Below, piece after piece: positions 24,597 to 33,452 of a DNA stretch of 64,000 nt. Both the position numbers and the translations under genes were made by a program. The notes beneath the pieces were generated by a model. The model was not told the DNA's origin. It worked only from the letters and a program-made list of their open reading frames with translations, and searched no databases. Within the stretch, counting starts at the first letter, position 1; each line of letters starts with the position of its first letter. The stretch spans positions 62,001-126,000 of the forward strand of contig CAYLYX010000005.1 of NCBI GenBank assembly GCA_964387945.1, read 5' to 3'. Source of the DNA: Parvicella sp964387945 (GTDB taxonomy: Bacteria > Bacteroidota > Bacteroidia > Flavobacteriales_D > Parvicellaceae).

Positions 24597-26174
24597 ATGG
24601 TTCGCGCCCTTCGTTATCTTTTAATTATATTCCTAGTCGCCAATGGTCAATACTTGGCTCAATCAATAGAATATATTGACTACGGCAAACAATCAATAAC
24701 TAATATCGATTCGAACGGGGTCAACTGGTGTGCTTTTGATGATGAAGGAAATTATAGTTACATCAATTATATAAACTCCACTCCTTGCTTTATTACTAAT
24801 ACGGACACGATCAAAATGGTCGATTTTCCAAGAGAAAAAGGAATGAAATGGGGTAGCGTGTTTTATGGTCAATCGACAGACCTTAAATACCTGATTGTTA
24901 GAAATACTAAGGCTAACAAAATTTATCAGTACAAGGGAAATGAGTTGGCTTCATGTATAACTGGCAAATTTAGCAATCACCTGGCATGTATAACTCTCTC
25001 AGACGACAGTGTTTATAGGTATATCGAGAATCGACTTATTGAACAAAAACCTAAGGCTTACAAAGACTTCGTCTACACTCTTGATGATGACTGGTGCAGG
25101 TTTAGCGATAGCGGAAACTATATCTACACGATTGAGAAGAGCACTAACTGCATCGATATTTATGTGAACGACTCTTTAGTCCACCAGTGCTTATACAAAG
25201 TTCATCATAAGTCAATCAACGATAAAGGTGATTTCATCTTTTCTGAGGGAAGACTGCAGTCCTCAAACGATACTTTGCATAACTTCACTTTTTATTTGCA
25301 TCATAACGAATCAGTATATGGTCCAGTAAGAACCTGTCATAGAGAATCACTAAACAATAATGGATCATTTTATTTTTGGGGGCACAATTTAGAAAAGCAG
25401 TACCTAGTCGTAAACAACGAATTTTATCGGGAAATTGATAGAGTTGACAATGTAAATCTTTCTTGTGATCACTATTTCTTCACCTATGTAAAGGATAGTG
25501 TCCATTATCAAAATTTTGACGGAAAAATAATAGAGATACCGCATGATCATCTCTTTGGACTAACTCTTGACAAATACGGTAACTACTCCTATTTCATTGA
25601 GATGCCTCAACACTATGCAAAGGTTACTAACGGGAAGATAAAGCCATTAACTCCATTTGCACCTCTAGAAAACTTGCATCCTTTAGACATTACTGCAGAC
25701 GGCAATAGTGTTCATTATTATGAGAATGAAGACTCTTTATATTTATATTTTAATAATACTCTTATTAAGTCTGGTGATTTTGCAATAAGCACTTCTAACA
25801 AAAAACTCTTCTTTCCCTCAATTGATCCAAAAATCTCTGGTGGCGTAGAGCTTTTTTTCTTTGACAGAGAAGATGCTCATCTCTATTTCAAAGAAAACTT
25901 GGTTCATATTCTCAAAACTCACAAAACTCTTCAAGCTGAAAATAATCGCTTCATATCGAATTACATTCGAGGGTCTGACATAGCACAATCCAAGAACAAT
26001 CTAATCCTAGTTGTTCATACTGAAAGTGGTTATGATCTTTATACAAAGAACAGCAAAACACCTCTTACTTTATCTGGTGTTTTCAATGGCTCTATCCACA
26101 TATCTGAAAAAGGGGGGTACTTTTATGCGGTTAAAGATGAATCCTTAATAAAAGTTAACATTACATTTAAATAG
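24597..26174 (+). CDS. Large secreted protein, probable beta-propeller
   Basis: 525 residues with signal peptide (ends near NGQYLAQS). The body repeats a unit built around D-x-GNYSYI (DDEGNYSYIN, DSGNYIYTIE, NNNGSFYFWG, DKYGNYSYFI, ADGNSVHYYE) spaced by roughly 50-90 residues, as in WD40/PD40-like propellers. No enzyme motif seen. Its end overlaps the convergent hemL by 8 nt, so it probably lacks its own terminator. Confidence 0.6.
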   Translation: MVRALRYLLIIFLVANGQYLAQSIEYIDYGKQSITNIDSNGVNWCAFDDEGNYSYINYINSTPCFITNTDTIKMVDFPREKGMKWGSVFYGQSTDLKYLIVRNTKANKIYQYKGNELASCITGKFSNHLACITLSDDSVYRYIENRLIEQKPKAYKDFVYTLDDDWCRFSDSGNYIYTIEKSTNCIDIYVNDSLVHQCLYKVHHKSINDKGDFIFSEGRLQSSNDTLHNFTFYLHHNESVYGPVRTCHRESLNNNGSFYFWGHNLEKQYLVVNNEFYREIDRVDNVNLSCDHYFFTYVKDSVHYQNFDGKIIEIPHDHLFGLTLDKYGNYSYFIEMPQHYAKVTNGKIKPLTPFAPLENLHPLDITADGNSVHYYENEDSLYLYFNNTLIKSGDFAISTSNKKLFFPSIDPKISGGVELFFFDREDAHLYFKENLVHILKTHKTLQAENNRFISNYIRGSDIAQSKNNLILVVHTESGYDLYTKNSKTPLTLSGVFNGSIHISEKGGYFYAVKDESLIKVNITFK

Positions 26175-27438
26175 CCTTGCCAAAGGCCTCCAACGTCTGA
26201 TTTAAGGTTGTATCGTTTAACTGTGTGTTTAGGAACCACGCCTCAAACTGTGAAGGCGGGATGTACAAACCTCCTTCTAATAACTTCCAGAAGAAATCGG
26301 CAAACTTCTCCGTATCACAAGTCTTTGCGTCCTCATAGTTATTGACTTCTCTATCCGTAAAAAATGGGTTCACCATAGACCCAAAACGGTTGACTTGTAG
26401 TGGAACTCCTTTCTCCTTTGCGAGTTGGAGCATTCCATCTTGCATTTTTTGAGCATAATCGTTGAAGAATTCATAGGGATTCTCTTTTTCTAGCACTTCT
26501 AATGTTGCCAACCCACCAGCCATTGCAACTGGATTTCCACTCAATGTTCCTGCCTGATACATATCTCCGAGTGGCGCTACACAATTCATAATCTCCTCTC
26601 TTGCTCCGTAAGCACCAACCGGAAAACCTCCTCCCACAACTTTTCCTAGACACGTTATGTCTGCGTTTAACCCAAGCAGTTGTTGAGCTCCACCAAAAGT
26701 GGAACGAAAGCCAGTCATGACTTCATCCACTACGATCAAGATTCCAAGCTCCTTCCCTATTCTATTCAAACCCTGAATGAATTCATCCGTAGGAATAACA
26801 ACTCCCATGTTCCCTGCAATGGGTTCTAAGAAAATAGCAGCAACGTCATCGTGTTGAGCAATGAGCTTCTCAACGGATGCCAAGTCATTGTAATTGGCCA
26901 CCAATGTATTCTTTACAGCTCCATCTGTTACACCTCCACTACCGGGCATTGACAATGTTGCAAGTCCAGACCCCGCAGCAACAAGCAATGCATCCGAATG
27001 ACCGTGATAACATCCGGCAAACTTGATGATCTTATTTTTTTTAGTGTAAGCCCTAGCCAATCGAATGGCGCTCATCACTGCCTCAGTACCCGAATTGACA
27101 AATCTCACTTTGTCCATACCTTCAAAAGCTGAACAAACTTTCTCTGCCAATAACACTTCTAATTCGGCTGTAGCTCCAAAACTATATCCTTTCTCCAATG
27201 TTTTTACCACTCTTTCCTGCACGTGAGGATGCACATGGCCAATGATCATCGGTCCGTATGAAAGCACGTAGTCTACGTATTCATTCCCATCCACATCGTA
27301 AATGTGCGCATCTTTCGCATGTGAAATGAACAAAGGATTACCTCCTACGCTCTTGAACGCTCTAACTGGGCTATTTACGCCTCCAACAAGGTGTTTAAGG
27401 CTTCTATTATATAGTTTGTTTGAATTCTCTATTTTCAT
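26167..27438 (-). CDS. hemL: Glutamate-1-semialdehyde 2,1-aminomutase
   Basis: PLP enzyme making 5-aminolevulinate from glutamate-1-semialdehyde (C5 pathway). Conserved N-terminus HLVGGVNSPVRAF, substrate loop GSGVTDG-like region (PGSGGVTDGA), VVDEVMTGFR and the PLP lysine in TCLGKVVGGGFPVGAYG (Lys266 counting from ATG 27438). 423 residues. ATG 27438 is preferred over 27465 because it lies 8 nt after the hemB stop, whereas the upstream ATG would overlap hemB. Last gene of the hem operon. Confidence 0.95.
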   Translation of the reverse strand: MKIENSNKLYNRSLKHLVGGVNSPVRAFKSVGGNPLFISHAKDAHIYDVDGNEYVDYVLSYGPMIIGHVHPHVQERVVKTLEKGYSFGATAELEVLLAEKVCSAFEGMDKVRFVNSGTEAVMSAIRLARAYTKKNKIIKFAGCYHGHSDALLVAAGSGLATLSMPGSGGVTDGAVKNTLVANYNDLASVEKLIAQHDDVAAIFLEPIAGNMGVVIPTDEFIQGLNRIGKELGILIVVDEVMTGFRSTFGGAQQLLGLNADITCLGKVVGGGFPVGAYGAREEIMNCVAPLGDMYQAGTLSGNPVAMAGGLATLEVLEKENPYEFFNDYAQKMQDGMLQLAKEKGVPLQVNRFGSMVNPFFTDREVNNYEDAKTCDTEKFADFFWKLLEGGLYIPPSQFEAWFLNTQLNDTTLNQTLEAFGKAI

Positions 27439-27446
27439 TTGATTCG

Positions 27447-28442
27447 TTATTTCCCGTTCAACCATTGCGCTACTTCTTTCGCAAAGTACGAGGCTATTAG
27501 TGATGCTCCTGCTCTTTTGAAAGCAATCAAACTCTCTAGTACAACCTCTTTTTCATTTAACCATCCATTAGTCGCAGCGGCTTTAATCATTGCATACTCG
27601 CCACTTACCTGATAGACAGCAATTGGCTGTTCAATTTCATTTGCTGCATCGCGCACAATGTCCAAACAAGGCATTCCGGGCTTTACCATAAGAATATCTG
27701 CTCCTTGATCTACATCCTGTAACACTTCCTTAATCGCTTCTTTACGATTGGCTGGATCCATTTGGTAGGTCTTTTTATCTTTTGGAATATCTTGCATATC
27801 CACGGGCGCGGAATCGAGCGCCTCTCTGAATGGTCCGTAAAAGGCTGATGCGTACTTAGCTGCATAACTCATGATTCCCACATCTTCAAAACCTGCTTCA
27901 TCAAGTGCAATTCTCAGCGCCAAAACACGTCCGTCCATCATATCGGAAGGAGCTACCATGTCCGCTCCTGCTTTGGCATGCGAAACTGCCATTTTGCACA
28001 GAGCTTCAACAGTCGGGTCATTGACGATCTTACCTTTTTCAACAATGCCATCATGTCCTACTGAGGAGTATGGGTCTAACGCAACGTCTGTCATGACATA
28101 TAACTGTGGCGCAACAGACTTAATGTGTCGAATCGTTTCTTGCATGAATCCATTCGGGTTATACGCTTCTTTACCAGTGTTGTCTTTCAATTCATCACCT
28201 ACTTTCACAAACACCAAAACAGATTTCAACCCTAATGAGACAATGGTATTAAGCTCTTCCGTAAGGGTATCTAACGAATACCTAAGATATCCTGGCATCG
28301 ATGGAATTTCTGCTTTGATTCCCGATCCTTCTTGCACAAATAAAGGTGCGATGAAATCATTTACAGAAAGACTATTCTCCTGAACCATTGATCGAATGGC
28401 AGGTGAAACGCGAAGTCTTCTTGATCTGTTCAATAAATCCAT
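27447..28442 (-). CDS. hemB: Delta-aminolevulinic acid dehydratase (porphobilinogen synthase)
   Basis: Condenses two aminolevulinates to porphobilinogen. The two Schiff-base lysines are Lys196 (SYAAKYAS) and Lys254 (LMVKPG). The metal-site region reads ALDPYSSVGHDG, with Asp123 and Asp131 instead of the Cys triad, so this is the Mg-dependent, zinc-independent type. 331 residues. Starts 3 nt after the hemE stop. Confidence 0.96.
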   Translation of the reverse strand: MDLLNRSRRLRVSPAIRSMVQENSLSVNDFIAPLFVQEGSGIKAEIPSMPGYLRYSLDTLTEELNTIVSLGLKSVLVFVKVGDELKDNTGKEAYNPNGFMQETIRHIKSVAPQLYVMTDVALDPYSSVGHDGIVEKGKIVNDPTVEALCKMAVSHAKAGADMVAPSDMMDGRVLALRIALDEAGFEDVGIMSYAAKYASAFYGPFREALDSAPVDMQDIPKDKKTYQMDPANRKEAIKEVLQDVDQGADILMVKPGMPCLDIVRDAANEIEQPIAVYQVSGEYAMIKAAATNGWLNEKEVVLESLIAFKRAGASLIASYFAKEVAQWLNGK

Positions 28443-28445
28443 GGC

Positions 28446-29471
28446 TTATGCTTTATAATTCTTGATCGCATCCACAAATGCTTTTGCATGATCAACAGGA
28501 ATATTCGGAAGAATTCCATGCCCTAAGTTGGCAATGTATTTATCTTTTCCGAAGTCATCTACCATTTGCTTCGCTATCTTCTGGATCGTTGGTATTGGGG
28601 ATAATAACCTTGCCGGGTCAAAATTACCTTGCAATGTAATGTTGTTATTGGTCAATTCTCTGGCGATTTTAGGCGACAATGTCCAATCTACCCCTAGTGC
28701 ACTTGCTCCAGACTTGCAGTAGTCCTCTAGCGCATACCAGCAGCCTTTTCCAAATACAATCACAGGGACATGTTCTTTCAGTTTAGCTGTAATCTGATTG
28801 ATATACGGCATGGAGAATTCTTTATAATCGGTTGGAGATAATAATCCTCCCCAACTGTCGAATAACTGTATGGCATCTACTCCTGCTTTTACCTTTTCTA
28901 GAAGGTAGTCAATCGTAATGTCTGTGATTTTTTGCAACAACCTTTTAGCAGCTTCCGGATGCTCGAAACAGAACCCCTTCGCTTTGTCGAACGTTTTGGA
29001 ACCTCTTCCTTCTACCGCATAACACATAATGGTCCAGGGACTTCCCGCAAAGCCAATTAGTGGCACGGAATCGTTGAGCATTTGCTTAGTCACTTTAATC
29101 GCTTCATAAACGTAGGCCAATTCTATCTTCGCATCATTTTGAGGAATGGCATCCACCATTTCAACAGATCGAATGGGGTTGGGAACAAATGGTCCGAAGT
29201 TAGGCTTCATTTCTACCTCAATTCCCATAGCCTGCGGAATAACCAAAATATCAGAAAAAAGTATCGCAGCATCCGTTCCCACCTGCTCTATCGGCATTAC
29301 AGTAATCTCTGAAGCTAATTCTGGAGTTCGACATCTTGTAAAGAAGTCATACTTCGCTTTGAGCTTCATAAAATCTGGCAGGTATCTTCCTGCCTGTCGC
29401 ATCATCCAAACCGGAGGACGATCCACTGACTCCCCTCTTAATGCTCTTAAAAACAAATCGTTTTTGATCAT
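28446..29471 (-). CDS. hemE: Uroporphyrinogen decarboxylase
   Basis: Decarboxylates uroporphyrinogen III to coproporphyrinogen III. The N-terminal signature RPPVWMMRQAGRYLP and the second signature GFAGSPWTIMCY are present, along with FDSWGGLLSP and the C-terminal NLGHGILPNIP. 341 residues, a normal length. Starts 3 nt after hemD. Confidence 0.97.
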   Translation of the reverse strand: MIKNDLFLRALRGESVDRPPVWMMRQAGRYLPDFMKLKAKYDFFTRCRTPELASEITVMPIEQVGTDAAILFSDILVIPQAMGIEVEMKPNFGPFVPNPIRSVEMVDAIPQNDAKIELAYVYEAIKVTKQMLNDSVPLIGFAGSPWTIMCYAVEGRGSKTFDKAKGFCFEHPEAAKRLLQKITDITIDYLLEKVKAGVDAIQLFDSWGGLLSPTDYKEFSMPYINQITAKLKEHVPVIVFGKGCWYALEDYCKSGASALGVDWTLSPKIARELTNNNITLQGNFDPARLLSPIPTIQKIAKQMVDDFGKDKYIANLGHGILPNIPVDHAKAFVDAIKNYKA

Positions 29472-29474
29472 AGT

Positions 29475-30179
29475 CTATTTCTTTGTAACAGTTTCAGCGC
29501 ATTTAATTGAATTGATCACTATCGCTTTCTTTCTTGCTATTCTTACCACATCTTCAAGCCTTGGAACGTTCGGATAAAAGACATTCTCTTTGCCAAAGCA
29601 TTCACTTGCTTTGCTTGCTGTTGTTTCTCCAATACAAACATGCACTGCCCTTGGCCCTGCCAGATGTTTCAAAGACTCCACACCTTTGGGACTAAACCAT
29701 AAGAAAACATCAAAGTCGCCAGAAGGGATGTTAGTACTCACTTCCGTCCTGTAGGTGTAAACTTCGTTAAAAGTGACCTCATTTTCCGTAAGGATCTCAG
29801 GAAGCGTATCCAATCGATCTTCGCTGCATAGGTAGCTAAATGAAGAGTTCTTGAGATTCTCAACTAACAACTCCGCCAAATCTTTGGAGTAATTCGCAAA
29901 CCCAAATACCTCTAAGCCTAGCTCCTTGAGGTGCTCCTCGGACTTCTTGCCCACACAGAAATAGTGGTAATTTGAGGCTGTTTCACCCAATAACTCAAGC
30001 CCTCTCAAGGTCGCTTTATAACTCGTAAAAATGATATTTTTGAAAAGTTTTGGTTCTTCAAGTGCAAGTGGTTCGACCACCAACACATCAAAGTCTACCA
30101 CTTCAGCAATGGATGACAACTCATCCTTACTTTCCTGCCCTAGCACTTTTGTTGATAATATCCGTACTGCCTTCCTCAT
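29475..30179 (-). CDS. hemD: Uroporphyrinogen-III synthase
   Basis: Cyclises hydroxymethylbilane. The family is poorly conserved; recognition rests on position between hemC and hemE and on the HemD-like two-domain pattern (IIFTSYKATLRGLELLG early; FDVFLWFSPKGVESLKHLAG and CIGETTASKASE late). 234 residues. ATG overlaps the hemC stop by 4 nt. Confidence 0.88.
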   Translation of the reverse strand: MRKAVRILSTKVLGQESKDELSSIAEVVDFDVLVVEPLALEEPKLFKNIIFTSYKATLRGLELLGETASNYHYFCVGKKSEEHLKELGLEVFGFANYSKDLAELLVENLKNSSFSYLCSEDRLDTLPEILTENEVTFNEVYTYRTEVSTNIPSGDFDVFLWFSPKGVESLKHLAGPRAVHVCIGETTASKASECFGKENVFYPNVPRLEDVVRIARKKAIVINSIKCAETVTKK

Positions 30180-31066
30180 CCTCTCTGTTTGAATTCTTTA
30201 ATAACTTCTTTCGCTCCGCGACTTACGAGCCGATCATAAACCTTTCTTGCACAAGATGCTACATCAGATCTTTCTATTTGTTCTTCCAGTTCAATTGCCT
30301 TTGCACCATCCAAAGCATATACTCCCGCCCTTATGTTTAATTTTCCGTTTTGGTTTATAACTGCATGAGCGGCAATTGGTGCGGTACACCCTCCCTCTAA
30401 GAGACGTAAAACAGCTCTTTCTACGGCCACACAAAATGCCGTATTTTCATCGTTAATAGTTGCCAATTTCGCTTTCAACTCCGTATCCTCTTCTCGTCCA
30501 AGAACTAACAATGCTCCTTGTGCGGGTGCTGGAATCATCCAATCTAAAACCTGATAATTTTTGGGCAACAATCCTATGCGTTCCAAACCAGCCTTTGCAA
30601 AGATCGCTCCTTCCCAATTGCTTTCTTCAACTTTGCGCATCCGAGTGTTCACATTGCCTCTCAAATCCTCAATTTTGTAATCAGGATATCGTGCCAACCA
30701 CTGCGCTTTTCTTCTTAAACTACTTGTTGCAATAGTCTTTGTATCTTTTTGGTTTACAACAAACAAATCATTAACAACACCTCGCTTTGGGACAGCAAAC
30801 TGAACTATACCTTTAGGCAATTGGACAGGTACATCTTTCATCGAATGAACAGCGATATCAACATCACCATTTAGTAGAGCTATATCTAAGGATTTTGTAA
30901 AAACACCAACAACGCCAAGGTCATAAAGCGGCTGTTTGAGGTTTGCATCTCCGTAAGACTCAATGAGCACCAATTCTGCTTCATACCCCAACTTAGATAG
31001 TTCGTGCTGAACAAACTTTGCCTGCCACTGTGCTAATTCGCTTTTTCGCGTTCCGATTCTTATCAT
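30176..31066 (-). CDS. hemC: Hydroxymethylbilane synthase (porphobilinogen deaminase)
   Basis: Polymerises four porphobilinogens. N-terminal IRIGTRKSELAQWQA, catalytic Asp78 in HSMKDVP, RGNVNTRMRK, and the dipyrromethane-cofactor Cys227 in LLEGGCTAPIA. 296 residues. Overlaps hemA and hemD by 4 nt each, so translation is coupled. Confidence 0.97.
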   Translation of the reverse strand: MIRIGTRKSELAQWQAKFVQHELSKLGYEAELVLIESYGDANLKQPLYDLGVVGVFTKSLDIALLNGDVDIAVHSMKDVPVQLPKGIVQFAVPKRGVVNDLFVVNQKDTKTIATSSLRRKAQWLARYPDYKIEDLRGNVNTRMRKVEESNWEGAIFAKAGLERIGLLPKNYQVLDWMIPAPAQGALLVLGREEDTELKAKLATINDENTAFCVAVERAVLRLLEGGCTAPIAAHAVINQNGKLNIRAGVYALDGAKAIELEEQIERSDVASCARKVYDRLVSRGAKEVIKEFKQRG

Positions 31067-32310
31067 GATTGCTGAATATCCAGATCAAATATATCACTCA
31101 TCACTTTAATACTGTTTCCTGCGCCCCCATTTGAGGTTTTAAGATGCGTAATGAACTGTTTTGTCATCTTCTGTATGATTCGTTCTGAAACGATCTCCAT
31201 GTGCTCTTCGTTCAATCCTTCAATCTTCTTGCGCTGGAAGTTAATCTCCTCCTGCTTAATCTGCAACAATCTATCTTTAAATGCTTTTACAGCATCTGTA
31301 TGTGTTCTATGAGACAACCACTCCTTAAAAGCATCGAAGTTCTCCTGAACTATGGCTTCTACTTTTGGAATTTCTAGCTCTCTTTTTTCCAGCGTCTCGT
31401 CTACCACCTTTGTCAACTCATCCAAGGTCACAACACTTGCACGATTCTCCGCTGTAACCTCTACATTTGTAGGCACAGACAAGTCAACGATCGCTAAATC
31501 CTCAGCTGCGTTGATCAATTCTGCTGTCACCGTCACTTTGGGAGCATTTGTTGCCACAATAAGCACATTGCTCGTCCTCACCTCTTTTTCTAAATCACTG
31601 AACGGAGCTACGTTCACATTAAATTTCTCACCAAGTGAATCTGCTTTTTCTTGTGTTCGGTTAACAAGCGTAATGCTGTGGTTCGGAAAATGTTTCACAA
31701 GGTTTGCGCAGGTAACTTTTCCAATTTCGCCCGTACCAAACAACGTGATCTTCACATCATCGCAGTTCTTCTGAAAATCCTTAATCCATTGTACAGCAGC
31801 ATATGCCGTAGAAGCCGCATTAGTACTAAAAGCTGTCTTATTCTTAACTGATTTACTTGTCTGAATAGTTGTGTTAACCAGTCGCTCGATATTTGCATCA
31901 GTGTAACCAAATTCCTTAGCTAGCGCAAAGGCTGCTTTTAGCTGACCGATGATCTCAAAATCTCCTAAGATTTGACTTTCCAGACCTGTCCCTAGTCTCA
32001 GCACATGATCAATAGCATCGTCACCTTGGTGCATAAACGCATACTTTCTGAACTCATGCTTTGTCCCTTCTGTATTGGAACACAATAAATCGATCAAAAC
32101 TTCCTCTGAAGGAACAAATCCAATCAATTCAGTTCGGTTGCATGTGCTTATTACGAGGAGGGGAATTTCTTTTAGTTTTGCTTCTTGAAGCACTTCTATC
32201 TGTGCTTCTCTGCTGAGGCTAAACTTGCCACGCGTAACGGCATCTGCCTTTTTATAACTGATACCTACGCAATAAAATTTGTCTTTCTGAACCTGTTTTT
32301 TCACCAACAC
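31063..32310 (-). CDS. hemA: Glutamyl-tRNA reductase
   Basis: First committed enzyme of C5 tetrapyrrole synthesis: reduces glutamyl-tRNA to glutamate-1-semialdehyde. The catalytic Cys57 is in VISTCNRTEL; the NADPH-binding GTGEIGK and a C-terminal dimerisation helix (LSHRTHTDAVKAFKDRL) are present. 415 residues. The start is non-ATG: GTG 32310, TTG 32307 and GTG 32304 are all possible; none can be preferred. First gene of the operon, preceded by an exact -7 element at 32324-32331 and the palindrome at 32355-32368. Confidence 0.96.
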   Translation of the reverse strand: MLVKKQVQKDKFYCVGISYKKADAVTRGKFSLSREAQIEVLQEAKLKEIPLLVISTCNRTELIGFVPSEEVLIDLLCSNTEGTKHEFRKYAFMHQGDDAIDHVLRLGTGLESQILGDFEIIGQLKAAFALAKEFGYTDANIERLVNTTIQTSKSVKNKTAFSTNAASTAYAAVQWIKDFQKNCDDVKITLFGTGEIGKVTCANLVKHFPNHSITLVNRTQEKADSLGEKFNVNVAPFSDLEKEVRTSNVLIVATNAPKVTVTAELINAAEDLAIVDLSVPTNVEVTAENRASVVTLDELTKVVDETLEKRELEIPKVEAIVQENFDAFKEWLSHRTHTDAVKAFKDRLLQIKQEEINFQRKKIEGLNEEHMEIVSERIIQKMTKQFITHLKTSNGGAGNSIKVMSDIFDLDIQQS

Positions 32311-32323
32311 TTATTTGACGTCA

Positions 32324-32331
32324 CAAATGTA
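32324..32331 (-). promoter_or_regulatory. hem operon -7 promoter element (TACATTTG)
   Basis: Exact TAnnTTTG on the minus strand. The predicted transcription start is about 32320, 10 nt before hemA GTG 32310. Confidence 0.7.
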
Positions 32332-32354
32332 AGGATGATAGTAGGTGACGGAAT

Positions 32355-32368
32355 ATGACATATGTCAT
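32355..32368. promoter_or_regulatory. Perfect 14-bp palindrome, candidate operator of hemA/hemH
   Basis: ATGACATATGTCAT is a perfect palindrome in the divergent hemA-hemH spacer. Its centre (32361.5) lies about 41.5 bp upstream of the predicted hemA transcription start, the classic class II activator position for CRP/FNR proteins. The half-site TGAC(N4)GTCA is compatible with a CRP/FNR-type dimer; the regulator itself is not in the window. Confidence 0.6.
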
Positions 32369-32435
32369 TCTATTGTAAGATTAAAGTCAGGACATTTGCC
32401 GTGAACTAAAATTGCACAATTTTGTTCTGGTAAGC

Positions 32436-33452
32436 ATGATGAAGGGATTATTATTAGTGAACTTAGGCTCTCCGGATAGCACGAATCCAAAGGATGTAAA
32501 GCGCTATTTGAGTGAGTTTTTGATGGACGAAAGGGTGATTGATCTAAACTACTGGAAACGGTGGTTACTGGTTAAAGGAATCATTTTGAATACACGGCCT
32601 AAAAAGTCTGCTGCTGCTTATGAAAAAGTTTGGACAGATGAGGGTTCTCCGCTTATTGTAATATCTAAAAAGCTAACCCGGAAAGTTTCTCAAAAACTGG
32701 GAACAGATATACCTGTAGTCCTCGGAATGCGCTATGGTAACCCAAGCATTTTAAGTGCGTTGGAGGAATTAAAGAGCAAAGGAGTTACTGATATATTTAT
32801 TGTGCCGCTTTATCCTCAATATGCGATGAGCACAACGGAAACTGTGGAAGAAAAAGTCAAAGCAGATTTGGAGGCGCTGAACTGGAAGGTAAATTTCAAG
32901 TTTCAACCCCCTTTCTTTGATGATCCTGAATACATAAAAGCGTTGGCAACTTCTATCTCAGAACAAGTTGATCCTACAGTTTATGACAAGGTTCTTTTCT
33001 CCTATCACGGAATTCCCGAGAGACATATTTTCAAAACTGATCCGACAGGGCTTTGTAAGATCGATGGTTCTTGTTGCAGCACACCTTCTGAAGCGCACAA
33101 AACCTGTTATCGACATCAGTGTTTCAAGACCACCGAAAATATCTGTGATCAACTCAATTGGCAAGAAAGCCAAACACTTACTACCTTCCAATCTAGACTG
33201 GGCAGATCTGAATGGTTAAAGCCTTACACAGCTGACACACTGAAAGAACTACCAGCAAAAGGAATTAAGAAAATTGCTGTAGTCACCCCTGCGTTTGTCG
33301 CTGATTGTCTGGAGACCATCGAAGAGATTGGAATGGAAGGAAAAGAGGATTTTTTGCATGCCGGAGGAGAACAATATGACGTTGTTCCATGCTTAAACGA
33401 CCGAGATGATTTTGTAGATGCAATTGTGAGCTGGTTTAATCGCTATGAATGA
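32436..33452 (+). CDS. hemH: Ferrochelatase
   Basis: Inserts ferrous iron into protoporphyrin IX. N-terminal GLLLVNLGSPDS, catalytic-histidine motif SYHGIPERH, and QSRLGRSEWLKPYT are present. About 338 residues from ATG 32436 (ATG 32439 is equally possible). A Cys-rich stretch (about residues 202-232, with CC and four more Cys) sits in the middle and also occurs, as I recall, in other Bacteroidota ferrochelatases. Off-consensus -7 candidates are GACATTTG (32391-32398) and CAATTTTG (32416-32423). hemG overlaps by 8 nt. Confidence 0.95.
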   Translation: MMKGLLLVNLGSPDSTNPKDVKRYLSEFLMDERVIDLNYWKRWLLVKGIILNTRPKKSAAAYEKVWTDEGSPLIVISKKLTRKVSQKLGTDIPVVLGMRYGNPSILSALEELKSKGVTDIFIVPLYPQYAMSTTETVEEKVKADLEALNWKVNFKFQPPFFDDPEYIKALATSISEQVDPTVYDKVLFSYHGIPERHIFKTDPTGLCKIDGSCCSTPSEAHKTCYRHQCFKTTENICDQLNWQESQTLTTFQSRLGRSEWLKPYTADTLKELPAKGIKKIAVVTPAFVADCLETIEEIGMEGKEDFLHAGGEQYDVVPCLNDRDDFVDAIVSWFNRYE

